The notes below the pieces were generated by a model, which searched no databases, had not been told where the DNA came from, and saw only the letters and a list, made by a program, of their open reading frames with translations. Positions 24,601 through 32,652 of a stretch of 39,006 nt of DNA are shown here, piece after piece. Position 1 is the first letter of the stretch, and each line of letters starts with the position of its first letter. Position numbers and translations under genes: made by a program. The DNA comes from a virus. The stretch lies in the IMG/VR virus record IMGVR_UViG_3300047273_000021, positions 1-39,006 of that record; one strand, given 5' to 3'.

Positions 24601-27201
24601 CACATTGTTGATAGGGCATTCTCCGCCACCTACTTCTTGTGTTCCGCTATTCAATACTGACTGCACATTATCTCCAACCCACCAATCATACATATTATCA
24701 TAATTAGCAGATGAGGTAAGCGTCACGTTTAATGTGTAAATTCTTCTTTCGCACTTATTGTTTCCGTCTGCTGCTCCCAATCTTTGAAACTTAAAAGACA
24801 TAGCAATGATACTTCCTGCAGGCACCGTATAGTCTACCCAAGAAGACCCGTCAAAGATATTCATTGGATAAAATTGAATAGGATAATCACCACCATTATT
24901 TTCATTGGTAGTAATTGACCCGGGATTTATTACTGCATTTAACGGTTGCTCTGCTTGAAACTCGTCAGGTTTCATCTTCATATAAACACCTGCAGGAGGA
25001 GTTGCTCCTGATGTGGTTGTAATAAACCCGGAACTCTTAGACCCTTTGTCAAGAACTGTTGCGTATGCACAACCCAACAGAGGGCCTCCTGTATCTCTCT
25101 TTACAATGTATCTATCCCCAATCTCAACCTTACGCATATTCTCCCCTTCAAGCAAGAAAAACACGTCGCTTGTGCCTGCTTGAGTAAAGAAAATACTTGT
25201 ATATATTGTCTCGTAATTCTCAGCATCAGCCTTGCAAACAAACTTAAATCGTTTGGCCCAAGCCGGAGCTCTTTGAGAAGTTGGTATAGTTACTCTAATT
25301 GAATTTTTATTAATTGAAAATCTACAAGGTACGTGCTCAGTGTTATTGGGGCTTACCAATGCGGTTGTGGCCCTATTAAACTCATCCATATATACGATAC
25401 CAATCTCATAATCTCTATTGCTATGCAAGCTTCTTGGAGATGCTACTCTTTGAAAATACGCTTCGTGTTCTGTAATTCTAAAATAAGCATAAGCACTATC
25501 AGTTATAGCTAATGGGTCATCCACATATCTCATAGCAACCAACTGAATACTAAAGTAGTCATTTCCCGGTGACACTTCAAGTAGAGCAATAGGTTCATTT
25601 GGGCCTGTGATACCACTTTCATATTTTTCGTAATCTACAAGAGTTGTATTATTTACAACAATATCTTGTACAGAACAATTAAACGAATCTGTAAGAGTCC
25701 CACCATTACAAGATGTTAAATCTCCCGGTATTGGAGAGTAAACAGGTAGAATATTAAATGCAGTACCTATAGCATTCTGAAACTCAGGACTTGATACCAT
25801 TGCATAAACAGATGGATAATCAATGGCAAGAGTAAATGAAAAATTAATTGATGTTGGTGGTTGGTCAGGTGAATACGATATAAATCCCCAAGACCCCGTT
25901 CCTTCAAATGTAAAATCAACACTTAGCGAAGAGCCTGCTGATAGAGATACTCCGGATAAATTAATTCTTAAAGCGCAATTAACTATAGTAATCGGTGCTC
26001 CGCTATTTATGGTGTAGGGAACTCCATTCCACGTTTCAGTTGTTAAACTCTCAAATCCTATTTCTTCAGAAACAAGTTGAGTTTCATATTCCAATCTTGT
26101 AGGATTGGCAAACTTATCAATCAAGTCGTAACCCTCAATGTAGTTTCCATACATCAAACGGTTACCCATAATTGTTTGAGCTTTCGCGTAACGAGGTACG
26201 TTGTCGTATAATCTCAATATCTCACCTTCAGAAAGCACTGTAAAAATCTTACTGCTATTGAAAGTAAATGACTGAGTTGCATTATCCGGAATACCCAAAA
26301 GAACTTTATCAAGCTTCTCAATTACTTTGATAATATTATTGTTAGCTTGCTTAAATAATAAATCAATACCAACTACAAGAGGTCCTCCTGTATCGTATGT
26401 AATAATTGCTGCGTTAAACGCATTGGTCATACCCTCATTCAAATAACTATTAGGGCTAAATGAGAATGTATTTGGAGTGAATGCTATTGCGGTCCATTGA
26501 GATGTAGCTGAATACTCTCCATTGGCATACTTGTATCGATAGGCAAAACAAATGAATCTTTCCTCAAGGTAATTGTTTTGGTCACCTTGAGTAATAAGTT
26601 GAACACTTGGAGATTCAGTAGGTGGTTTTTTAATTACAAGAATACCCTCTCTCAAAAGTTCAGGATTCCCCGCATTGTCATAGCCTGCTACAGGATTAGG
26701 ATAGTTTTTTCGTACATCTATAAATCTTGGAGCATTGTAATTGTCTGTGAAGAATAACAAATCTCCAACCTTGTTTACACCTGTAATTAAATACTGAGGA
26801 TTAAAATTCAAGGTAGTGATTGTATCAAACCCATCATTAACGCTAACGATGTGATAGGTCAATATGTTTGTTGATATATTGTATGATACAATTAAGTCAA
26901 GCTTTCCTGTAGTTACCGTGGTAAAAGCAGGGTCGTGAACAAACCAATACAAAGTATCTTCTGCGGTATCAGCAATGGCCCCTATACATAACGCTTGAGT
27001 GCTGAGTGGAGTTCCGTCAATGTATGTGAGTTCAGTAAGAGGAACATTCCCCTTTGTGTTCTCTATTACACCAATCTCTGAGTTCTCTGTAGAACCCATA
27101 CGAATGTTCATAGCATCGATGTATTCACCATCAGGAACAAGGCGTTCATCAACGACCTTATTCATTCTGCCCGCAGTAAAATTCCTTGTAAAATTTGCCA
27201 T
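21607..27201 (-). CDS. Giant tail nozzle/adhesin protein with Cys-rich tandem repeats
   Basis: This 1864-residue protein starts like podovirus nozzle/stabilization proteins: DERLVPDGEYIDAMNIRMG, then GVIENTKGN, a signature of the T7 gp12-like propeller protein in Bacteroidetes podoviruses. About 1200 residues of beta-rich sequence follow, including FTDNYNAPRFIDVRKNYP, LMYGNYIEGYDL and, near residue 1195, YDPYMNEYVLS. The last third is different. From 1488 to 1704 there are three repeats of 68-71 residues, each starting CxC..C or CGC and keeping further cysteines near positions 30 and 47, and a fourth partial start at 1695. The final 150 residues are a beta-sandwich-like domain. A nozzle with receptor-binding extensions is the best reading; receptor binding itself is inference. 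Confidence 0.7.
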   Translation of the reverse strand: MANFTRNFTAGRMNKVVDERLVPDGEYIDAMNIRMGSTENSEIGVIENTKGNVPLTELTYIDGTPLSTQALCIGAIADTAEDTLYWFVHDPAFTTVTTGKLDLIVSYNISTNILTYHIVSVNDGFDTITTLNFNPQYLITGVNKVGDLLFFTDNYNAPRFIDVRKNYPNPVAGYDNAGNPELLREGILVIKKPPTESPSVQLITQGDQNNYLEERFICFAYRYKYANGEYSATSQWTAIAFTPNTFSFSPNSYLNEGMTNAFNAAIITYDTGGPLVVGIDLLFKQANNNIIKVIEKLDKVLLGIPDNATQSFTFNSSKIFTVLSEGEILRLYDNVPRYAKAQTIMGNRLMYGNYIEGYDLIDKFANPTRLEYETQLVSEEIGFESLTTETWNGVPYTINSGAPITIVNCALRINLSGVSLSAGSSLSVDFTFEGTGSWGFISYSPDQPPTSINFSFTLAIDYPSVYAMVSSPEFQNAIGTAFNILPVYSPIPGDLTSCNGGTLTDSFNCSVQDIVVNNTTLVDYEKYESGITGPNEPIALLEVSPGNDYFSIQLVAMRYVDDPLAITDSAYAYFRITEHEAYFQRVASPRSLHSNRDYEIGIVYMDEFNRATTALVSPNNTEHVPCRFSINKNSIRVTIPTSQRAPAWAKRFKFVCKADAENYETIYTSIFFTQAGTSDVFFLLEGENMRKVEIGDRYIVKRDTGGPLLGCAYATVLDKGSKSSGFITTTSGATPPAGVYMKMKPDEFQAEQPLNAVINPGSITTNENNGGDYPIQFYPMNIFDGSSWVDYTVPAGSIIAMSFKFQRLGAADGNNKCERRIYTLNVTLTSSANYDNMYDWWVGDNVQSVLNSGTQEVGGGECPINNVFQTGFGTPSTSTCTNYFRFDRDTTTNQLWLKISGTQRCPGATGKERRRSSITTKITVFRADALMVFETFPTDTLPDVFFENDLSFPIDSEGNHLSNGGVGDISQDIATGIAGEFQTGFFNCFAFGNAVESYKIRDSLIGRTFNLGERVTTVAAQDYKEARRFADITYSGVYNQETNVNKLNEFNMGLLNFKNLETSFGDVQILDGRETDVLVLQEDKVSYVLAGKNLLSDAAAGGVITSVPEVLGTQIARVEKYGISFNPESYVQWGYDRFFTDVKRGAVIQMKGDSMSQDQLAVISEANMRTWFRDEFINSFNTQKLGGYDPYMNEYVLSTNDKELPGNPQCLACGVSQTFNIFTEKAEQIANYCVDLGAVVGLTTISWTISTIAPGAEFSVEAVYNGTTYSSGITTVNGTLDFNKDSIIETTVAISIIATGSVTLTLTVDCPLQQELNLVEVVITSNDDATKTIHAEYRYIDGVFVGPLQSNSVLFQTGTDPVVSRYNSILGPVGTGAFPTEGSTLVIQTNKIPPDTFNFDPLGNKFKYLRTNINYPNDPVNIAALLAASSLATPITGGPNIYQTNFIVPPSIDGNYLYLIWDLRNSGISNLCYIPSPANSEQLQALCCDCGPCTDACISLSIVNLDESNPADIYFPMGLCGESTPVTITFGPGENGNVCVNNQEYYVTSGDVTIELVSCGCTPCTEDCKEYVVWANNGNATVIFESCEGSILTLPVADGTAGRFCVAIDSALTALSGDPQVYLTNPCGCCPDSDCIAWEVFNSATGPLSFDMRGCDDVVYTYTVQGLETIQFCGLVGSAPVNPNLKLEFTVISSCGCTAPYPCFILPQTRARVISDATIVSPAGGVGDFPVVFQLSDWGNNGGSNYPLRVGNTDYSASKADELVTGTFYRIEITFSEAITIPGAQVGVTFGSTTAGYNAAPVYFIDGTITTMQTLYLEWNPNALPTPPASAGIWLSIFYANGLYAGNNGTVTVNIYKGNCEPPS

Positions 27202-27202
27202 C

Positions 27203-28126
27203 TTATTTTATCATCTTGTCCATACCACGTAAGTTCATTAGCAATCTTCCCGGATGAATGTTGCTCATTCTAATCTTAGCGTTTCTAAGTAAAGCACCTC
27301 TTTCTTTTCTTGCACGGGCTACAACATACTCTTGAACACCAAACTTAGAGTTTAGTATTTCGTATCTAATTGCAGCGTAAATATACTGCTCAAAGAGTTT
27401 GTTTACTGAAATTAATGAGTTGTCACCATTCTCCATTCCGTCTGAGATGTATTCAAGGATACATAGCTCACCTGACATAGATGAATCGAAGTTGATTACA
27501 CCTGCCTTCTTATCAATGTTGAATGTCGGATTGCGATTAGCAGTTTCTGTTTCTAATCCGAAACGAGCTCCTATCGCATAATCAAAGTACCAATTACCGT
27601 CGATACACCAACCCATATTTCCACTGTACGGATTCCCTTGATTCAGATACAAACTCTTCTTTGTATTGTGAAGTCTATCGTAATCAATGAATGAGTTCTG
27701 TGGCTCAAGAATGTTTCCGTTAATGTCAAACAATATGTTTCCACTATTGTCCTGTAGATAAGCTCTTGACGATAGTGTTTGTATGTTCTCGGTCAATGGC
27801 CTTAACCACCCGTCCTTATACAGGGATATGCGAACCCAATTCACATAGTCAGATGGTAACACATATCTCAAAGAGTCAGCAACACTAAGTTCTAAGACCT
27901 TGATTTCTTTAAAGGCGTCATAGTTGAGTTCTTGAATAGCACGCTTAGCGTGAAACAAAATCTTGAAACGCTCTTCATTATTTACCAATGAATGATTACC
28001 TGTGTGCATCAACATAAAGTTGTTGACTATATCAAATAGACTTACATATTGGTAAGACCCCCAATTAGCATCTTGAGGAGTATTGCCATTATTATCGTAG
28101 TATTCGTACTGAGAAATATAGGTCAT
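27203..28126 (-). CDS. Head-tail adaptor/tail tubular A-like protein
   Basis: This 307-residue protein fits the podovirus adaptor (T7 gp11-like, tail tubular A) slot directly before the nozzle gene. Visible signatures are the helical start YVSLFDIVNNFMLMHTG, FHAKRAIQELNYDAFKEIKV, then LPSDYVNWVRISLYKDGWLR, where LP-x-D-Y-V is typical of adaptor proteins, and a C-terminal basic helix ARKERGALLRNAKIRM. Family assignment is by motif and position. It is 1 base from the nozzle gene and 2 from the next upstream gene. Confidence 0.65.
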   Translation of the reverse strand: MTYISQYEYYDNNGNTPQDANWGSYQYVSLFDIVNNFMLMHTGNHSLVNNEERFKILFHAKRAIQELNYDAFKEIKVLELSVADSLRYVLPSDYVNWVRISLYKDGWLRPLTENIQTLSSRAYLQDNSGNILFDINGNILEPQNSFIDYDRLHNTKKSLYLNQGNPYSGNMGWCIDGNWYFDYAIGARFGLETETANRNPTFNIDKKAGVINFDSSMSGELCILEYISDGMENGDNSLISVNKLFEQYIYAAIRYEILNSKFGVQEYVVARARKERGALLRNAKIRMSNIHPGRLLMNLRGMDKMIK

Positions 28127-28128
28127 TG

Positions 28129-29100
28129 TTATTGTTGTTGATTAAGTGTAGAGTCGTCTTGTTGTTCCTTAGACATAGCGTACTGCACCACTTGAGTCTC
28201 TCTAATAGATATACCACAATACTGAAGAATTTTAACTATCAATCTGTACTCATCTTCAAGTGGTAATTCAAAGTCTTGATAGTCAGGTTGTGATTGGTCG
28301 AATGCCGGCTCACCACCCGCAAGCGAAATGTATGTCCACTTTGGATTCTTTGGGTATCTGAAGTATGTTGCTTTTACTGCACCAAATCCTGCAATAGAAG
28401 TTGGATATAAATACATCAAGCTTTCGGATTGAGTGTATGCAGGAAACATTATACTTGGAGCAGTAAGCATCGACATATTCAATGAAGCTATCTTTCCGTT
28501 TGAAACTCTCTCAGCTTCTGAATAATCAGTATAAGAATAGATTGTATAAGTATCTCCAAGTGCTATGAATATGTCGTCATTCAATCCTAATGCAGAAGGA
28601 GCAAGTATGTTATTTACGTATGTAGATTTATTGGTTGTATTGTTTACCACAATATCTCCAACAACAACCCCTAAGTTAATGAAGTTTACGGTAGAGTCAA
28701 TAAGCTGAAATGTAGTTACAAAACTATTGACACCTGTAACCTTTTTGTTTGTGTAGCACAAAACCTTATTAATCATATAAGCATATCCACCTGTTGTTGT
28801 AGGAGATGGATTAAAGAACTCATTGTTTGGTATACCTAATGTCGGAATATTTGGATACAGATTTTCGTCAACAATAAAATAATCTAAAAACTCACTGATA
28901 GCTTTTGATGCCTCAACATAATCAGTCCCTGATAAGCGTCTATTCTCCCTATTGATGACTTTATTTAGGTCAGTGAAATAAGCTTCATACAATTCCATTT
29001 GTGCTTGTTGCGCAAATAGGTTGAAGTCAGATGGGGAAATGTAACCGTAATTATTTTTGTTCAGTACAGATAGGACCGTATTTCTTACTGAGTTTATCAT
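28129..29100 (-). CDS. Connector/ring-like structural protein
   Basis: This is a 323-residue protein with N-terminal motif NNYGYISPSDFNLFAQQAQ followed by MELYEAYF, a pattern shared by connector or ring proteins of Bacteroidetes podoviruses. A beta-rich middle follows, and the sequence ends in a Gln/Asp-rich tail (SKEQQDDSTLNQQQ). It is the first gene after the terminator and candidate promoter at 29114-29151, so it probably heads the tail sub-operon. The exact role (ring or adaptor) is inferred from position between head and tail genes. Confidence 0.6.
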   Translation of the reverse strand: MINSVRNTVLSVLNKNNYGYISPSDFNLFAQQAQMELYEAYFTDLNKVINRENRRLSGTDYVEASKAISEFLDYFIVDENLYPNIPTLGIPNNEFFNPSPTTTGGYAYMINKVLCYTNKKVTGVNSFVTTFQLIDSTVNFINLGVVVGDIVVNNTTNKSTYVNNILAPSALGLNDDIFIALGDTYTIYSYTDYSEAERVSNGKIASLNMSMLTAPSIMFPAYTQSESLMYLYPTSIAGFGAVKATYFRYPKNPKWTYISLAGGEPAFDQSQPDYQDFELPLEDEYRLIVKILQYCGISIRETQVVQYAMSKEQQDDSTLNQQQ

Positions 29101-29113
29101 TGCTACTTTTTTA

Positions 29114-29121
29114 CAAATATA
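29114..29121 (-). promoter_or_regulatory. Candidate Bacteroidetes -7 promoter element for the tail genes
   Basis: TATATTTG on the - strand matches the Bacteroidetes -7 consensus TAnnTTTG. It lies between the terminator and the ATG of the 323-aa gene (start 29100), so the transcript would begin only a few bases before the gene. No clear -33 TTTG is seen at the expected distance, which lowers confidence. Confidence 0.35.
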
Positions 29122-29124
29122 GTG

Positions 29125-29151
29125 AAAAAAATAAGGGCTAATGAGCCCTTA
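29125..29151 (-). terminator. Intrinsic terminator after the 248-aa head gene
   Basis: TAAGGGCT (29132-29139) and AGCCCTTA (29144-29151) form an 8-bp stem with a 4-base loop. On the - strand the stem is followed by seven T (29131-29125), a standard rho-independent terminator, 27 bases beyond the end of the 248-aa gene. Confidence 0.85.
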
Positions 29152-29177
29152 CTTTTCACACATCAAATCAAGACACA

Positions 29178-29924
29178 TTACGCATCCAACAACATATCTA
29201 ACATTTTCAATCCTTCAAGTCCTTCATCACTTTGCAAGTAAGTAATAGCGGTATCATAACCGTCAGACCCAAATGGGATTGTACACATTTTCTTTTTATT
29301 TGTAGGAGTGTTGTACCACAACTCCTTATTGTTTCCTCTAACGGTTATGTAGTTGTTCTCAAAGAACGTTCTAACCTTAGCTTGAAACTTCAACTCAGGG
29401 TCATTGATAGCATCTAAGAATCCTCGTGGGTCTCTCTTAGCATAAACCAAGATGTCACGTTTTAACTCAGCGGTAGAAACCGTAGATGGGTCTACGCCAA
29501 ACAACACACGAGTCAACATTTCAATTTGACCAATCTCAAGTTTTCTTGCTTCAACCAAAGCATCAACCTCAATATTCAAGTCTTGAACTTCTGCGGCTGC
29601 ATCTTTTTCATTATCAATTTCAATGAATATCTTTCCGTTAAACGGATGATAGTGTAGTAGCTTTTGAAGAACAGGATTGTTTTTTGGAACGTGTAAAAGA
29701 CCATCTTCAAAAACGATTGGCTCTAAGATAGCGTTTCCATCTTGCTCATCCTCAAAAGGTGAGTTTTGATTGGTTGCGTATCGCAATACTCTGTTTATTC
29801 CTTTCTCTTCATCAAACCACATTAGTGGTGCTCTCGAGCTATTTCTTGACAATAGAACGTAAGACAATGGTGACCCATTTAATAGCCTGTAAGTTTTGTC
29901 CGTAAGGACGACTGATTTTGACAT
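29178..29924 (-). CDS. Unrecognised protein following the capsid gene
   Basis: I do not assign a family to this 248-residue protein. Two parts are visible: a beta-rich start (LNGSPLSYVLLSRNS, then APLMWFDEEKGINRVLRY) with the phrase NNPVLQKLLHYHPFNGKIF, and a helical second half (DAAAEVQDLNIEVDALVEA onward), ending in LEGLKMLDMLLDA. It lies alone between two hairpin terminators, directly downstream of the major capsid gene. A head accessory or capsid-stabilising role is plausible by position only. Confidence 0.65.
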   Translation of the reverse strand: MSKSVVLTDKTYRLLNGSPLSYVLLSRNSSRAPLMWFDEEKGINRVLRYATNQNSPFEDEQDGNAILEPIVFEDGLLHVPKNNPVLQKLLHYHPFNGKIFIEIDNEKDAAAEVQDLNIEVDALVEARKLEIGQIEMLTRVLFGVDPSTVSTAELKRDILVYAKRDPRGFLDAINDPELKFQAKVRTFFENNYITVRGNNKELWYNTPTNKKKMCTIPFGSDGYDTAITYLQSDEGLEGLKMLDMLLDA

Positions 29925-29953
29925 TTTATTTTAGATTTAATTTGATTAGTTAG

Positions 29954-29987
29954 AAAAAGAGCGTGTCTTTGAAGACACGCCCTTTTA
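29954..29987 (-). terminator. Strong terminator after the major capsid gene, containing the shared 16-base motif
   Basis: AAAAG-a-GCGTGTCTT (29955-29969) pairs with AAGACACGC-c-CTTTT (29972-29986), a stem of about 15 pairs with one mismatch or wobble and a two-base centre that in practice makes a 4-6 base loop. Reading the - strand, TCTTTTTC follows, so transcription past the capsid gene should stop here for part of the transcripts. The inner 16 bases are identical to motifs inside three coding genes. Confidence 0.85.
29963..29978 (+). repeat. Shared 16-base inverted motif, copy 3 (capsid terminator)
   Basis: Core of the terminator after the capsid gene, here extended by GC at both sides to a 20-base hairpin. 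Confidence 0.9.
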
Positions 29988-30001
29988 TCAATTCAAAAGT
30001 A

Positions 30002-31456
30002 TTATCCGAAGCGGAACAATACAAAGTTATTAGCACCCAATGTGCAAAGACAACGCTCAGACAAGAAGTGAACTTCCATTGCATCCAAGTCACTTGTAGC
30101 GGCACCACCGGCAGAACCTGTAATCCAAGACTTGTAACGACGGTCTTCAGTCTCGCTTTGACGGTAACGCACGTGTAAGAAAGGACGCTTAGCGTTCTTA
30201 CCCATAATTTGGTCATACACGTTTGTAGAACCTGCAGGAACCAACAAACCGTTGATTGTACCTGTAGCGGTAGCTGCAACTGTGTTAAGACCACCACGCA
30301 TTGTTGGGTCATTCAAGTATTTCCAATCAGACTTGTAGAAGTCATAACCACGACGGAAACCACTGAATCCAAGATTCAAAGCCATCTCAACATCGTTATC
30401 AAACAATCCGAAAGAAGCACCACCTGCGATGTAACCTGCTGCGGGAACTGAACCACCCGGAAGACCGTTCAATCCTGCCAACATATTGTCGATGTCAAAA
30501 CCTAATTGACGGTTAACGAACAATACGTTTTCTTCGATTGCACCTTGCTTATCCAAGCGACCTACGATAAGGTCCCAATCAGCCAATGTGGTTGGATTAC
30601 CTGCACCCCAAACGTTACCACGATTGTTCACAGTGTAGAAAACACCTTCAGAACCATAGAAACCTTGAGCTACTGCTGCAGAAGTTGCGTCTCCGGGAAC
30701 CGCTTCAATCATTGCAGTCTCCATATAGTCTTCAAAACGAAGACGAGTCTCGTGCTCAGACTTCAAATACCAAAGGTATCCTGAAGCACCATTCTCAGTA
30801 GTTACTTCTACCCAACCGATTTGAGCCATATCAGAACCGTTTACTGCGTAGCGGTCTTTTAAGATAATTGGCTTGTTTGAGTAGATGTCATCCTCAGACT
30901 CCAACTGACCCGACATTCCGTTTGTTCCTTTCTTGAACTCAGAACCGTAAACAAACATTGTACAAACGTTACCTGTAGCAAGAACAAGGTTAGGAGTTGC
31001 TTCATAGAAAGCAACACTCAATGTAGTAGCAGTTGGGTTAGCTACAACAATAGCCTTTCCTGAAACACCGGTTGTGTTGTTTTGCAACATAATTGTTTGT
31101 CCAACACGAACCGCAACTGAAGTTTGGTTTGATGGCAAAGTTACTGTTACTGTAACAAGAGCACCGGAAGCTACTGTTCCTAAAGTACAAGTATTGTACT
31201 TAATGTGAAGACGACCTTGTTCTGCCCATTTAACTTGGTCAGAGTTTGAAGGAAGCTCTGCGCCTACCATTCTCAAGAATGAAGCTACAGTACGGTTACC
31301 ATAACGCTCAAACTCTTTCTCATAAGTATCAGGAAGATACTGATTTAAAAAGTTAAACGATGTACCACCTGTACCGATGTAGTTTGTTGACAACAATACT
31401 TGGTCAACTGAGGGTTGTGTAAACCCGGGAGCGAAATTCGCTAAATTACCTGCCAT
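30002..31456 (-). CDS. Major capsid protein (HK97 fold)
   Basis: This 484-residue protein is the most likely major capsid protein. It begins with ANFAPGFTQPSVDQVLLSTN, then YLPDTYEKEFERYGNRTVASF, and from about residue 90 to 175 has a Thr/Val-rich beta insertion (VTVTVTLPSNQTSVAV) of the barrel-like kind found in capsid proteins of Bacteroidetes podoviruses. The rest includes a long backbone-helix-like region and RYRQSETEDRRYKSWITGS. It follows the scaffold-like gene and is followed by a strong terminator; its leader is A-rich (AAAAAACTAAAAAAATG), as is usual for Bacteroidetes. Fold assignment is inferred from order, size and composition. Confidence 0.75.
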   Translation of the reverse strand: MAGNLANFAPGFTQPSVDQVLLSTNYIGTGGTSFNFLNQYLPDTYEKEFERYGNRTVASFLRMVGAELPSNSDQVKWAEQGRLHIKYNTCTLGTVASGALVTVTVTLPSNQTSVAVRVGQTIMLQNNTTGVSGKAIVVANPTATTLSVAFYEATPNLVLATGNVCTMFVYGSEFKKGTNGMSGQLESEDDIYSNKPIILKDRYAVNGSDMAQIGWVEVTTENGASGYLWYLKSEHETRLRFEDYMETAMIEAVPGDATSAAVAQGFYGSEGVFYTVNNRGNVWGAGNPTTLADWDLIVGRLDKQGAIEENVLFVNRQLGFDIDNMLAGLNGLPGGSVPAAGYIAGGASFGLFDNDVEMALNLGFSGFRRGYDFYKSDWKYLNDPTMRGGLNTVAATATGTINGLLVPAGSTNVYDQIMGKNAKRPFLHVRYRQSETEDRRYKSWITGSAGGAATSDLDAMEVHFLSERCLCTLGANNFVLFRFG

Positions 31457-31474
31457 TTTTTTAGTTTTTTAATT

Positions 31475-32602
<1,128 letters not shown>

Positions 32603-32624
32603 TGTATTTAGATTTGATTTATTG

Positions 32625-32632
32625 CAAATTTA
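32625..32632 (-). promoter_or_regulatory. Candidate -7 promoter element before the scaffold-like gene
   Basis: TAAATTTG on the - strand matches TAnnTTTG and lies 23 bases before the scaffold-like start at 32602, in one of the few non-coding gaps (32603-32652) of the late operon. No -33 TTTG at about 19-21 bases is seen; the gap is AT-rich, so a chance match is possible. Confidence 0.3.
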
Positions 32633-32652
32633 AACAAAAATTCTATATGTTT

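Noticed and set aside
13831-30240. Repeated CCTGCAGG palindromes
   Set aside because: They mostly code for Pro-Ala-Gly in one frame, so codon preference and peptide recurrence explain them, unlike the 16-base motif.
29950-30312. 120-codon frame on the - strand overlapping the end of the capsid gene
   Set aside because: It lies in another frame of the capsid gene, has low-complexity V/L/Q composition and runs through the terminator; no independent support.
32603-32652. Non-coding gap before the scaffold-like gene as a strong promoter
   Set aside because: Only a -7-like element is seen and the -33 element is lacking, so it is listed only as a weak candidate.
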